A stretch of DNA of 64,000 nt, taken from contig JAJPIS010000107.1 in the NCBI GenBank assembly GCA_021324635.1, positions 1-64,000 of the forward strand, read 5' to 3'. Shown here one piece after another: positions 27,286 to 36,994 of the stretch. The translations under genes were made by a program, and so were the position numbers. The notes under the pieces were generated by a model, which saw only the letters and a list, made by a program, of their open reading frames with translations, did no database searches and was not told the DNA's origin. This DNA comes from Gemmatimonadota bacterium. GTDB taxonomy: Bacteria > Gemmatimonadota > Gemmatimonadetes > Gemmatimonadales > Gemmatimonadaceae. Position 1 is the first letter of the stretch. The number at the start of each line of letters is the position of its first letter.

Positions 27286-28020
27286 ATGACTCACGCCGCG
27301 CATCGGGACGCACTCGCGCATCTCCGACGGGCCGACCCGGTGATCGCGCGGTTGATCGATCGCATCGAGCTCGTGCCGCCGGGCCCCCGCACGGACGGGA
27401 CGCACCTGGGCGCGATCGTCCGTGCGATTGTCTTCCAGCAACTGTCCGGCAAGGCCGCCGGGGCGATCCATCGGCGGTTCGAGGCACTGTACGGCGGACG
27501 CGCGCCGACGGCCGACGAGCTCCTCGCGACCGCCGACGAGACGCTCCGAGCTGTCGGGCTGTCCCGCGCCAAGACGGTCTACCTCAAGGACCTCGCTGCT
27601 CGCGCCGTCGCCGGCTCCCTGCCGGTCGAACAGCTGCACGAGCTGGACGACCACGCCGTTCTCGAAACCCTCACGAGCGTGAAAGGGGTCGGCCGGTGGA
27701 CGGCCCAGATGTTCCTGCTCTTCCGCCTTGGACGGCCGGATGTCCTTCCGGATCTCGATCTCGGGGTCCGCAAGGCGATTCAACTCGCCTACGGCTTGCG
27801 GCGATTGCCGACCCCCAAGGAAGTGCTGGCGCGCGGCGCGGCCTGGTCGCCCTTTGCATCGGTCGCCACCTGGTACCTCTGGCGGAGCCTCGAGCTGGAT
27901 CCGCCCGTGCCCACCCGCAACCCCCGAGGGCGCCCACGTCCCGCGCGTCGCAAGCGCGCGGGGACGCCCGCCAGGACGAACGCTGCGTCGCGACGGACTC
28001 CTTCCAGGAAGGTCAGATGA
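27286..28020 (+). CDS. DNA-3-methyladenine glycosylase (AlkA-like, HhH-GPD)
   Basis: This base-excision glycosylase has an HhH-GPD core: LGAIVRAIVFQQLSGKAAGAI, then the helix-hairpin-helix LTSVKGVGRWTAQMFLLFRLGR and the catalytic Asp in VLPDLDLGVRKA. Positively charged methylated bases are the usual substrates. It lacks a 4Fe-4S cluster. The last 40 residues are an Arg/Lys/Pro-rich tail that probably binds DNA. Its stop overlaps the start of the next gene (ATGA). Confidence 0.9.
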   Translation: MTHAAHRDALAHLRRADPVIARLIDRIELVPPGPRTDGTHLGAIVRAIVFQQLSGKAAGAIHRRFEALYGGRAPTADELLATADETLRAVGLSRAKTVYLKDLAARAVAGSLPVEQLHELDDHAVLETLTSVKGVGRWTAQMFLLFRLGRPDVLPDLDLGVRKAIQLAYGLRRLPTPKEVLARGAAWSPFASVATWYLWRSLELDPPVPTRNPRGRPRPARRKRAGTPARTNAASRRTPSRKVR

Positions 28021-29597
28021 GCGGAGAGGCTGGACCGCCCGCCGGCCCGGACCTTCGGGTCGATGGCTACCCGCTGGGCGACCTCCCCGACGGCGGGATG
28101 GTCGTGGGCCACGCCGACGGCGAGCCGGTGTTGCTCGCGCGCAAGGGCGAGGAGTATTTCGCCGTGGGTGCCCTTTGCTCCCACTACAGCGGACCGCTCG
28201 GCGAGGGACTCCTCGTCGGCGATACCGTGCGATGCCCCTGGCATCACGCCTGCTTCAGCCTCCGGACGGGAGAAGCGCTGCGGGCTCCGGCCCTCAGCCC
28301 CATCCCGTGCTGGGATGTGGAGCGGCGCGGGTCCTACGCCTACGTGAGCCGCAAGCGCCCCGATCGCGACCCGCTGGCGCCCGCCGGCCCGACGAGCGGG
28401 GCGGGGCGAGCGCCCGCGAGCGTGGTCATCGTCGGCGCCGGCGCCGCGGGGAGCGCCGCGGCCGAGATGGTGCGGCGCCAAGGCTACTCGGGTCCGGTCA
28501 CCGTCATCGATTCCGAGCCGGACGCGCCGTACGATCGTCCCAATCTGTCCAAGGACTTCCTCGCCGGTACGGCGCAGGAGGAGTGGATCCCCCTCCGCCC
28601 GGCGGGCTTCTACTCCGAGCATGGCATCGAGCTCGTGCACACGCGAGCGGCGGCGGTCGACGTGGCACACTCCACGGTCACGCTCGGCGATGGTCGCACC
28701 ACACCATTTGGTGCGCTGCTGCTCGCGACCGGGGCGGACCCCGTCATGCTCGACATCCCCGGGCACGATCGGCCCTTCGTGCACGTGCTGCGATCGCTCG
28801 CCGACAGCAAGGCGATCATCGAGGCGGCGGCCACCGCCCGGCGCGCGGTCGTGATCGGCGCCAGCTTCATCGGTCTCGAGGTTGCGGCCTCGCTGCGCCA
28901 TCGTGGGCTCGAGATCGACGTCGTCGCCCCCGAGACCACGCCGCTGGAGCGAGTGGTCGGACACGCCGTCGGCGAGTTCGTGCGACGCCTGCACGAGGAC
29001 CACGGTGTGCGCTTCCACCTGACGACGCGCCCGACGCGGATCGACGACGATCGGGTCGTGCTCGCCAACGGCCGGAGCCTGGAGGCGGATCTGGTGGTAC
29101 TCGGCGTCGGCGTTCGCCCCCGCGTCGAGCTTGCCGCGCGCGCCGGCCTGGCGATCGACCGCGGCGTCCTCGTGAACGAGTATCTGGAGACGAGCGTGCC
29201 GCGCATCTACGCCGCGGGCGACATCGCCCGCTGGCCAGACCGTCGGACCGGATCTCGGGTGCGAGTGGAACACTGGGTGGTCGCGCAGCGCCAGGGCCAG
29301 ACGGCTGCGCGCAACATGCTGGGCGCCCGGGAACCGTTCGATGCGGTCCCGTTCTTCTGGAGCCAGCACTACGACCTCGCCATCCGCTACACAGGGCACG
29401 CCGAGCGCTGGGAGCGCGCCGACGTCGCCGGAGCGCTCACCAGCGCGTCCGCATCGGTTGCCTATCGTGATGCGACGCACACCCTCGCGGTCGCCAGTGT
29501 CGGGCAGGACCGCGTGAACCTGGAGGCGGAAGTCGCTCTGGAAGACAGCGAGGAGCAGGTGCTTGGCCGTCTCGTGCCGCGGCGGTCCGCACTGTAA
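28017..29597 (+). CDS. Rieske/FAD-dependent oxidoreductase (AIF-like ferredoxin reductase)
   Basis: Residues 1-105 are a Rieske domain with the 2Fe-2S ligands in LCSHYSG and CPWHHACF. Then comes an AIF/BphA4-type flavoprotein: FAD motif VVIVGAGAAGSAAAEMVRR, PYDRPNLSKDFLAG, the NAD motif VVIGASFIGLEVAASLR, and YAAGDIARWPD. These fusions move electrons from NADH to ferredoxins or oxygenases. It is translationally coupled to the DNA glycosylase (ATGA, 28017-28020). It could serve as the reductase for the P450-ferredoxin pair 12 kb away, but that is speculation. Confidence 0.92.
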   Translation: MSGEAGPPAGPDLRVDGYPLGDLPDGGMVVGHADGEPVLLARKGEEYFAVGALCSHYSGPLGEGLLVGDTVRCPWHHACFSLRTGEALRAPALSPIPCWDVERRGSYAYVSRKRPDRDPLAPAGPTSGAGRAPASVVIVGAGAAGSAAAEMVRRQGYSGPVTVIDSEPDAPYDRPNLSKDFLAGTAQEEWIPLRPAGFYSEHGIELVHTRAAAVDVAHSTVTLGDGRTTPFGALLLATGADPVMLDIPGHDRPFVHVLRSLADSKAIIEAAATARRAVVIGASFIGLEVAASLRHRGLEIDVVAPETTPLERVVGHAVGEFVRRLHEDHGVRFHLTTRPTRIDDDRVVLANGRSLEADLVVLGVGVRPRVELAARAGLAIDRGVLVNEYLETSVPRIYAAGDIARWPDRRTGSRVRVEHWVVAQRQGQTAARNMLGAREPFDAVPFFWSQHYDLAIRYTGHAERWERADVAGALTSASASVAYRDATHTLAVASVGQDRVNLEAEVALEDSEEQVLGRLVPRRSAL

Positions 29598-29631
29598 GTT
29601 CGAGCACTTCCACCTTCATCGTAGGACGCCA

Positions 29632-31932
29632 ATGGTCAGTGGTCGATCCCTCTGGGTGATCGCCGCATTGTGCGGCGCGCCTCTACTCGTCGCAGCGCAC
29701 CCCACCTCCGGGCCGGTGCCCGCACCGGACGACAACGCGCCGCTCGCCGGCTACTCGGCCGATGCCGCGCGCGTCGAGCGGCAATGGGAAGCCCAGTTCC
29801 AGGCCATTCCCGAGCCACAACGCATGCGGCAGGCCCTTCAGCGGCTCAGTGCCCGCCCGCACAACGTGGGGACCCCATACGATCGCGATAACGCGGAATG
29901 GATCCTCGCGCAATTCAAGTCGTACGGCCTCGACGCCCACATCGAGAACTTCGACGTGCTCTATCCGACCCCGCGCGAGCGGGTCGTGGAGCTGGTTGCA
30001 CCGACCCGGTTCGTCGCCAAGCTGCGGGAGCCGCCCGTCCCCGGCGATCCGACGTCGTCGATCCTCCAGGATCAACTCCCGCCCTACAACGCGTACTCCA
30101 TCGATGGCGACGTCACGGCGCCGCTCGTGTACGTCAACTACGGCGTCCCGGCCGACTACGCGAAGCTGGCCCGCCACGGCGTGAGTGTCAAAGGGGCGAT
30201 CGTCATCGCCCGCTACGGCGGGTCGTGGCGCGGGATCAAGCCCAAGGTCGCGGCCCAGCATGGCGCCGTCGGGTGCCTGATCTACTCCGACCCGAAGGAC
30301 GACGGGTACGCGGTGGATGAGGTGTTTCCCAAGGGGCCGATGCGTCCCCGGGATGGCGCACAGCGTGGGAGTGTGATGGAGATGGAGGTCTACCCCGGTG
30401 ACCCGCTGACACCCGGTGTCGGGGCGACCAAGGATGCGAAGCGGCTGGCGCTGAGCGAGGTGAAGACGCTGACCAAGATCCCGGTCCTGCCGATCTCCTA
30501 CGGAGACGCCGAGCCGCTCCTCGCCGCGATGGGCGGCCCGGTCGCGCCGGCCGCATGGCGCGGCGCCCTGCCGATCACCTATCACCTCGGGGCCGGGCCG
30601 GCGCGCGTGCATCTGCGCGTCCAGTCCAACTGGGGGATGAAGACGCTCTACGATGTAATCGCGCGGATCCCGGGCGCCGAGCAGCCGGACGAGTGGATCG
30701 TCCGGGGCAATCACCACGACGCGTGGGTCGAGGGCGCCGAGGATCCGCTGTCGGGGCAGATCGCCCTCTTGGAGGAGGCGCGCGCGTTCGGGGCCCTCCT
30801 GGCCAAGGGGTGGAAGCCGCGCCGGACGATCATCTACTGCGCCTGGGATGGCGAGGAGCCGGCGCTGCTGGGGTCCACGGAGTGGGCGGAGACGCACGAG
30901 CAGGAATTGAAGGACCACGCGGTCGCGTACATCAACACCGACGGCAACAGCCGGGGCTATCTCCGCGCGGAGGGCTCGCACACGCTGGAGGCATTTCTCA
31001 ACGGTGTCGCGCGCGACATCACCGATCCCGAGACGCAGCAGTCGGTGTGGAAGCGCTGGCAGGCGCGTCAGATCGCGACCGGCAGCACGGGAGAGCGCAC
31101 CGAGGTCCGGACGCGCGCCAATCTCCGCATCGGCGCCCTGGGGTCCGGCTCGGACTATTCGCCATTCTTGCAGCATGTCGGCGTCGCCTCGGCCAACCTG
31201 GGATATGGCGGCGAGGACGAGAGTGGCATCTACCACTCGGTGTACGACGACTTCTACTGGTACACGCACTTCGCAGACACGAGCTTCGTGTACGGCCGGG
31301 CACTCGCCCAGACCGTCGGCACGGCCGTGATGCGACTGGCCGACGCACAGCTCCTCCCGTACGACTACGTGGGCCTCGCCGAGACGGTGAGCCGGTACGC
31401 GGCGCAGCTCGACACGCTGGCCAAGCACGAGGCGGACTCGATTGCCGAGCTCAATCGCGAGGTCCGCGACGGCGTCTTTGCCGAAACGAGCGACCCGCGC
31501 CGGCCCACGTACGCGCCGGACACGATCGCTCTGCCTCCACATCTCAACTTCGCGCCGCTCCAGAACGGCGTCGACGCGCTCACCCGCGCCGCCGCAGCCT
31601 ATACGCAAGCCGTGACGGCCGTCAGCGCCGGGACAGGGGCCGCGCTGGCCAAACCCGAAATCGCGTCGATCAACGGCCGGCTCCTGCACAGCGAGCAGGC
31701 GCTCCTGTCGCCGGCGGGGCTCCCGAACCGCCCCTGGTACCGGCATCTGATCTATGCCCCAGGCTTCTACACCGGCTACGGTGTGAAGACGATCCCGGGC
31801 GTGCGAGAGGCGATCGAGCAGCACGAATGGGCGCAGGCCGACTCGCAGATCGTCCGGGTGGGCGCCGTGCTTCAGACCGAGGCTGGGCTCGTCGCCGAGG
31901 CGGCGAAAAATCTGAATGCAGCCGCCAGGTGA
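29632..31932 (+). CDS. Secreted M28B peptidase (glutamate carboxypeptidase II-like)
   Basis: The protein has 766 residues with a signal peptide (SLWVIAALCGAPLLVAAHP). A PA-like inserted domain (residues 130-280, VSVKGAIVIARYGG...GAVGCLIYSDP) is followed by the two-zinc site: GNHHDAWVEGAEDP, WDGEEPALLGSTEW, NTDGN and HSVYDDFYWY. A transferrin-receptor-like dimerisation domain forms the C-terminus. The order is the same as in PSMA/GCPII. It would release C-terminal Glu or other residues from exported peptides. TAGGA lies six bases before ATG 29632. Confidence 0.93.
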   Translation: MVSGRSLWVIAALCGAPLLVAAHPTSGPVPAPDDNAPLAGYSADAARVERQWEAQFQAIPEPQRMRQALQRLSARPHNVGTPYDRDNAEWILAQFKSYGLDAHIENFDVLYPTPRERVVELVAPTRFVAKLREPPVPGDPTSSILQDQLPPYNAYSIDGDVTAPLVYVNYGVPADYAKLARHGVSVKGAIVIARYGGSWRGIKPKVAAQHGAVGCLIYSDPKDDGYAVDEVFPKGPMRPRDGAQRGSVMEMEVYPGDPLTPGVGATKDAKRLALSEVKTLTKIPVLPISYGDAEPLLAAMGGPVAPAAWRGALPITYHLGAGPARVHLRVQSNWGMKTLYDVIARIPGAEQPDEWIVRGNHHDAWVEGAEDPLSGQIALLEEARAFGALLAKGWKPRRTIIYCAWDGEEPALLGSTEWAETHEQELKDHAVAYINTDGNSRGYLRAEGSHTLEAFLNGVARDITDPETQQSVWKRWQARQIATGSTGERTEVRTRANLRIGALGSGSDYSPFLQHVGVASANLGYGGEDESGIYHSVYDDFYWYTHFADTSFVYGRALAQTVGTAVMRLADAQLLPYDYVGLAETVSRYAAQLDTLAKHEADSIAELNREVRDGVFAETSDPRRPTYAPDTIALPPHLNFAPLQNGVDALTRAAAAYTQAVTAVSAGTGAALAKPEIASINGRLLHSEQALLSPAGLPNRPWYRHLIYAPGFYTGYGVKTIPGVREAIEQHEWAQADSQIVRVGAVLQTEAGLVAEAAKNLNAAAR

Positions 31933-32025
31933 GCAGTCGCCGCGGTCCGCCGCTCCGTGACCGGACCCGCCCGCCGGCGTCCTCTAAGCGGACTAGCGGA
32001 ACCCTTCTTCGGTGAGAATGCCTTC

Positions 32026-32925
32026 ATGATTCCCAGCTCCAACCGGTCGACGGATACCCGGCGCCTCGCCATCGGCGCTTCGGTTGCCGCCCTGTCGCTT
32101 GCGCTCGGTCTGCTCGGCACGCTCGGGTGCGGAGCGGCAGGTGGCGGTAAGAGCGCCTCCGCGGACAGTACGCTGGCCCGGGACCTCGCCCTCGCCAACG
32201 CGGACTCCGCCGCCCGGCCCCGCCTGGCCGACACGACCGGAAGCGGGGCAGCGGCCGACATGCCCAAGCGTGAGGCGCCCACCCCGGAGCGGCGGGCCTC
32301 GCAGCACCATGCGACGGCCCATGCCACGCCGCACGCGCCGCCGGCGCAGGCCCAAGCTCCGGCAGCTACGCCTGCCGCCGCCCCAGCACCGCCGCCCCCT
32401 CCGCCCCTCGTGGTGCCCACCGGCACGTCGCTCTCTGTCGTCCTCTCGGACACCGTGACCACGGCAACCGCGCACGCCGGGGACCCGATCACCGCGACCG
32501 TGGCGTCCGACGTCACGGACGCGGCCGGCGCGGTCGTCATCCCGGCGGGCTCGCGCGTGCACGGCTCCGTCACGGCCTCGAGTGGACCGGCGCATACCCC
32601 GCACCTGGGGGTCGCGTTCAACTCGGTCGACGTGCGCGGGCAGAGCTACCCCGTTCAGTCGAACATCACGGTCCTCCCGATCGTGCAGTCGCGGCGGACG
32701 GCTCGGGCCGCGCAGGTCGGTGAGGTGGCCGGCGGCGCGGCGGTCGGCGGCCTGCTCGGCCGCGCGATCGGCGGCAAAAAGTCCGGCGGAACCCTCATCG
32801 GCGCGCTGGCGGGCGCCGCTGCCGGCGTCGCCGTGGCCGACAAGACGGAGAGCCATGACGCGGTGCTGCCGCGCGGGGCCCGGGTCACTCTCCAGTTGAC
32901 GTCGCCCATCAGCGTCCCGCAGTAG
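32026..32925 (+). CDS. Glycine-zipper lipoprotein
   Basis: ATG 32026 starts a lipoprotein signal ending LGTLGCGAAG. A long linker rich in Ala, Pro and Thr (residues 40-125) leads to a beta domain (GTSLSVVLSDTVTTATAHAGDPITATVASDV) that recalls the LPS/TrbI-like beta-barrel found in Gemmatimonadota lipoproteins. A glycine-zipper segment follows (VAGGAAVGGLLGRAIGGKKSGGTLIGALAGAAAGVAVAD), probably membrane-inserted. The function is unknown, possibly an outer-membrane stress or channel-like role. Confidence 0.75.
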   Translation: MIPSSNRSTDTRRLAIGASVAALSLALGLLGTLGCGAAGGGKSASADSTLARDLALANADSAARPRLADTTGSGAAADMPKREAPTPERRASQHHATAHATPHAPPAQAQAPAATPAAAPAPPPPPPLVVPTGTSLSVVLSDTVTTATAHAGDPITATVASDVTDAAGAVVIPAGSRVHGSVTASSGPAHTPHLGVAFNSVDVRGQSYPVQSNITVLPIVQSRRTARAAQVGEVAGGAAVGGLLGRAIGGKKSGGTLIGALAGAAAGVAVADKTESHDAVLPRGARVTLQLTSPISVPQ

Positions 32926-32967
32926 GGCGGCGTCGGCCGGGCCGCCGGACGGATCGGCACCCCGCCG

Positions 32968-33005
32968 CGACACCCCCCGCCCGGCGTGCCGGGCGAGGGG
33001 TGTCG
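32968..33005. terminator. Long GC-rich hairpin between convergent genes
   Basis: CGACACCCC-C-CGCCCGGC pairs with GCCGGGCG-A-GGGGTGTCG across a two-base centre, a stem of 17 paired bases with one mismatch. It sits 42 bases after the glycine-zipper gene and five before the convergent M16 gene's stop codon, so it can end both transcripts. A GTTT follows on the plus strand. Confidence 0.7.
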
Positions 33006-33010
33006 TGCGT

Positions 33011-34366
33011 TTACATCCCGGTGAGACGCACGCCGCGCAATCGCGTCGAGTCGCCGACGTACGCGAACTGCACGTCGTGCATGTACTTCTGCGATACGCG
33101 CAGGACGTCGCCCGGCGTCACTCGACGCAGCGCGGCCACGGCGTCGCTCGCGAGCCGATAGTCACCGAGGTAGATCTGCGCCCGCGCCAGCGATCGCGCT
33201 TGCGCCTCGTTGGTCTCGTTGTCGATCAGGTAGGACGTGATGTACCACTGCACGAACTGGTCGAGAACGCGCGCCGTGAACCAGTGCTGGCGGCACGTAT
33301 CCATCTGCTCCCGGATGAGCGGAATGACGACCGCGGGTGAATCGGTGCTCACGTACACGCCGCCGGTGGCCAGCGCGCTCTTGATGTCCTCGGCGTAGGC
33401 GGCGTACGACAGGCTCCGCTCGCGACGGATCGACTGATCGAGCAACGAGGCGAGGAGGCCCGTGGCAATCTCGAACGCCGGATAGTCGGCGCTGGTCACG
33501 GAGGGTCCGTGAAAGTAGCCCAGCAGATAATTCGTGGACAGCGGGCGGGCGACGGCGGTGAGCGCGGGGCGGTGTGCGGCGATCGTCGGCGGCGCGCTCC
33601 AGAGATACGCACCGCGCGGGAGTTGCCCCAGTGTGGCGCGCACCAGGCGCTCGACTCGCTCGCGCGGGACATTGCCGACGACGACGAGCAGCAGTCGCGA
33701 CGTCACGAACTGGGTGGCCGCGTAGCGGCGGACGTCCTCGGCCGTGAGGGCGCTCAGCGTTTGCTCGGTCCCGGCCGGCGCCAGGCCGTACGGATGCCCC
33801 CGGAATGCCACGCTGTCGGCGAGCTTCCGCACGGCCCCATCCGGCGAGTCGTCACGCTCACGCACCTCGCGGATCATCCGGGCGCGGACGAGTGCGACCG
33901 CTCGATCGTCGAGCGTCGGGTGGACGATCCGGTCGGCGAAGACGTTCCAGGTGGAGTCGAATTGCTGAATGACGCCGCGGAACCCGAACCGGGTCCAATC
34001 GTCCTCCGGCTCGACGACGATGCGACTCCCCGTCCGGGCGAGCGCGAACCGCGATGCCGTGTCGGGGTAGCTGGCGGTCCCGTATTCGGCTGCGCGGAGG
34101 GCGAGCGTCTCGACCCCGGCGTCGGCCGGTGTGAGCTGGCGGACGCCGCCCAGCAAGTAGAGATCGACCGCGACCACGTCGTTCGCGTACGTGGATCGCT
34201 GAATGACGGGCACCCCGCCCGCGTCGTACGCCGTGGTGAGACTGTCGATCGGGACGATCTGGCCGCTACCGGTGGGCGCATAGATGCGCTCGCTGGAGCG
34301 GACCGAGGCGCACGCGGCGCAGAGCAGGGTCCCGACAACGGCGGACCACGAGGCGAGTCGTCTCAC
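33011..34366 (-). CDS. M16 peptidase-like lipoprotein, probably non-catalytic partner
   Basis: This M16-fold protein has 451 residues with a lipoprotein signal (SWSAVVGTLLCAACAS). The HxxEH zinc motif is absent, while the second-half fold features remain (RMIREVRERDDSPDGAVRKLADSVAFRGHPYG, RLLLVVVGNVPRERVERLVRATL). In two-subunit M16 enzymes the inactive subunit helps bind substrate. It starts at GTG 34366, overlapping the TGA of the active M16 gene (GTGA). Both products probably form a heterodimer at the outer membrane or in the periplasm. Confidence 0.88.
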   Translation of the reverse strand: MRRLASWSAVVGTLLCAACASVRSSERIYAPTGSGQIVPIDSLTTAYDAGGVPVIQRSTYANDVVAVDLYLLGGVRQLTPADAGVETLALRAAEYGTASYPDTASRFALARTGSRIVVEPEDDWTRFGFRGVIQQFDSTWNVFADRIVHPTLDDRAVALVRARMIREVRERDDSPDGAVRKLADSVAFRGHPYGLAPAGTEQTLSALTAEDVRRYAATQFVTSRLLLVVVGNVPRERVERLVRATLGQLPRGAYLWSAPPTIAAHRPALTAVARPLSTNYLLGYFHGPSVTSADYPAFEIATGLLASLLDQSIRRERSLSYAAYAEDIKSALATGGVYVSTDSPAVVIPLIREQMDTCRQHWFTARVLDQFVQWYITSYLIDNETNEAQARSLARAQIYLGDYRLASDAVAALRRVTPGDVLRVSQKYMHDVQFAYVGDSTRLRGVRLTGM

Positions 34367-35865
34367 GGACCGCCGGCGGCCGCCGAGACCGGCAGCGGGA
34401 GAGTGTTGGCAAAGGCGTCGATCGGTGCGCGCAGGTCCGCCGCGCTGGCCTTCGGAACGAGAAAGCCCAGCGCGGCCGGCGCCTCGAGCAGGTAGCGGTC
34501 CACGTACCGCTGAAGATCGGCGCGCGTCACGGCCGCCATCCGCGACGTATAGTCCATGTAGTAGTCCAGCCCCGCCACGCTCCACCAGAAGCCCACCGTG
34601 TGGGCCACGCCCGTCGGGTGGTCGAGCTCCAGCGCGGCGTCGACGGCGCGGGCCTGCTTGCTGTTCGCCAGCTCGGCGGCCGTGAACGCGTCGGGCGCGC
34701 CGAGGGCCGTGAGCTCCTGTCGCAAGGCGTCGAGCGCCCGCGGCAGGCTGTCCGTGGTCGTCGTAGCCAACAGTGTCACCGGTCCGCGGTGGTCGAGTGT
34801 CAGATACGCCAGATTGACGGCCGTGAACAGGCCGCTATCGACCAGATGCCGCTGAAACCGCGAGCCCGGGTCGTCGACAATGGACGCGAGCACGTCGGCC
34901 GCGTATGTGTCGGCACGATCGTGCGAGGCGCTCGGCCCCTGCCATTCCAGACGGACCACGACGTTCTTCACGTCGTCGGGCACGACCACGACCGAGCTGT
35001 GAGTCAGCGGCGGGATCGGCGGCACCGGGTGCGTCGCGAATGGATCCTCGCCCCGGTGCCAGTCGCCGAACGCATGGCGAGCCATGGCGAACACGACGGC
35101 CGGTCGCACATCCCCGCTCACGATCAGCGCGGCGTTGTTGGGCACGTAATAGCGCCGGAAGATGTCGCGCAGACGCTTGGGCGTTGCCTGCGCGATCGCC
35201 GCCCGGTCGCCCAGCGGGTTCTTCCGGCCCCATGCGGTCGTCCACAAGCGTTGCTCGACCGCCTGACGGAGCCGATACTCGGGGTCGGATTGGTCGCGGT
35301 TGAACTCGTCGAGGACGACCCGGCGCTCCTCATCCAGGTTGTCCTGCGTGAAGACGGGATCTTCCAGCAGATGCGCGAGCAGTGCCATCCCGCGATCGAC
35401 GAATACCGAGGGGAGAGTCAGGAAGTACGTCACCTCCTCTTCGGCCGTGGTGCCGTTGTGGATCGCATCGAGCTCACTGGCTTCCTGACCGAAGGTGCGC
35501 TCTCCGGCGCCGAGATATCCGACGTAACTCTTGAACAGCATGTGCTCGAAGAGATGCGGCACGCCCTCGGTCCCCGAGTCCTGGGTGAAGGCACCGGTCC
35601 GCACCGCGATCTCGACCGTGGCGAGCGGCACCGTGTGATTCTCGATCACGATCACGGCGAGTCCGTTGCCGAGGGACGTGTCCCGAATGAAGCGCGCGAG
35701 ATCGGGCGCGGGGGTGTGGCCGAGCTGGGCCGCTGGCGCGGCACGGAGCGACGCCGCGCTGTCGGGGGGCCCGCCGCGACGGGCCGGCGTCGTGCCCGGC
35801 GCCTGGGCGGCCATGCCCGTCAGCGGTACGAGGAGCGCGAGCAGTACCGGGGCGCGAATCCCCAT
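34363..35865 (-). CDS. M16 zinc peptidase, catalytic subunit
   Basis: The exported protein has 500 residues with a signal peptide (RAPVLLALLVPLTGMAAQAP). The inverted zinc motif HxxEH is in PHLFEHMLFKS (His104, Glu107, His108), and the distant third ligand is probably Glu187 in VVLDEFNRD. EGVPHLFEHMLF and SGDVRPAVVFAMARHAFGDW are typical of PqqL/processing-peptidase-like proteins. It is 33 bases downstream of the CHAD gene on the same strand and is coupled to the inactive subunit. Confidence 0.92.
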   Translation of the reverse strand: MGIRAPVLLALLVPLTGMAAQAPGTTPARRGGPPDSAASLRAAPAAQLGHTPAPDLARFIRDTSLGNGLAVIVIENHTVPLATVEIAVRTGAFTQDSGTEGVPHLFEHMLFKSYVGYLGAGERTFGQEASELDAIHNGTTAEEEVTYFLTLPSVFVDRGMALLAHLLEDPVFTQDNLDEERRVVLDEFNRDQSDPEYRLRQAVEQRLWTTAWGRKNPLGDRAAIAQATPKRLRDIFRRYYVPNNAALIVSGDVRPAVVFAMARHAFGDWHRGEDPFATHPVPPIPPLTHSSVVVVPDDVKNVVVRLEWQGPSASHDRADTYAADVLASIVDDPGSRFQRHLVDSGLFTAVNLAYLTLDHRGPVTLLATTTTDSLPRALDALRQELTALGAPDAFTAAELANSKQARAVDAALELDHPTGVAHTVGFWWSVAGLDYYMDYTSRMAAVTRADLQRYVDRYLLEAPAALGFLVPKASAADLRAPIDAFANTLPLPVSAAAGGP

Positions 35866-35898
35866 GGGCGCAAGGTTAGATCGACTCGCGCGCGCCCG

Positions 35899-36990
35899 TC
35901 AAGCGGGAGCGACCGATGCCGCCCGCTCGCTCGGCGCGCCATCGTCCAGCTGCGGGGCCCCGGTCGACGAATCGTCGATCGTGCCGGCGAGCGTCGCCGC
36001 GACGGCCCGAGCATCCCGGGTGAGGTCGAGCGCGTGCGGGCCGAGCCACCGCTGTTGCAGCTCGAGATACGCGGAATCGCCTCGGCTGCGGAGCAACGCG
36101 GCGGTCGCGAGAAGCCCGGGGCGAAGGTCCGGCGTGTGTTCCCGGTGGCCGCCGGAATCGACGCCAGCCCCTTCGAGCAGCGCCGCCGCCGTCCGACGCG
36201 CCTGTTCCGCGCCGGCTTCCTCCGCTGCGGCGATGACCGTCTCTGCCATCACGTGGACGTCGTGCATCTCGCCGATCGTGTCCTGGAGATGGCGTAGTCG
36301 CTTCACCAGCTGCGGGCCGTCGCGCACCGAATCCGCGATCGGCTCCAGGGTGTACCGGAGCCGCTTGCCTGCGATGCGCGCGGCGTGCGCGAGCGCCTGG
36401 TCCTGCACCGACCGGATCGCGGAGAGCCGGTCGCCGAGCGCCGCCGCGTGCTCCTGGATCAGGGGTGCAATCGCGAGCGCAAGGGTGGGTACCGGCCTCG
36501 GGTCGCGGAGATCGACTCGGATCGTGTAGACGGCGAGCGCCTTGCCGAGTCGCGTGACGGTCCGGGAAAAGCCGTCGGCCAGCAGGGCCCGAAACGCGGC
36601 GTCGGCCGCGCGATGTTGGTCCACGAGTCGCCGGAGCAGCCACTCGCCCCCGGGCCGCTCCCGCGGGCGCCACGAATGCTCGGCATCGCGGAGCCAGGCC
36701 ACGTGGACCTCGGCGTCGCGGGCCGAGCCGGCCGCCCTGGACAGGGTCGTGAGCGCGCGGCGATCGCGCTTGCGGACGCTCGACAGGCGCTCGCGACCGA
36801 GCGCTCGCATCCAACTCCGGAGCCGCCGGAGAGCGACCCGAAAGTCGTGCAGCGCCTCGACATCGTCGCTCCGGTCGAGCCGCTCCCGTGCCGCGATGGT
36901 TGCCCTGAGAAGCGCGAGCGCGATGCGCCGCGTACCTTCCTCCGCCGACATCGCGAGAAGAGCCGGTGCCGAAGGGAGATCGTCGCCCAT
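35899..36990 (-). CDS. CHAD domain protein
   Basis: CHAD domains are helical, His- and Arg-rich modules that bind polyphosphate. Here the two halves are clear: EALHDFRVALRRLRSWMRAL near residue 45 and AGKRLRYTLEPI...LRHLQDTIGEMHDVHVM near residue 215, with many basic residues between them (HxxRVxxRRLR motif). The protein is soluble, with no CYTH domain. It starts four bases after the metallophosphoesterase gene ends. Co-transcription with an HD and a phosphoesterase gene suggests a polyphosphate- or nucleotide-related role, which is an inference. Confidence 0.9.
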   Translation of the reverse strand: MGDDLPSAPALLAMSAEEGTRRIALALLRATIAARERLDRSDDVEALHDFRVALRRLRSWMRALGRERLSSVRKRDRRALTTLSRAAGSARDAEVHVAWLRDAEHSWRPRERPGGEWLLRRLVDQHRAADAAFRALLADGFSRTVTRLGKALAVYTIRVDLRDPRPVPTLALAIAPLIQEHAAALGDRLSAIRSVQDQALAHAARIAGKRLRYTLEPIADSVRDGPQLVKRLRHLQDTIGEMHDVHVMAETVIAAAEEAGAEQARRTAAALLEGAGVDSGGHREHTPDLRPGLLATAALLRSRGDSAYLELQQRWLGPHALDLTRDARAVAATLAGTIDDSSTGAPQLDDGAPSERAASVAPA

Positions 36991-36994
36991 CGGA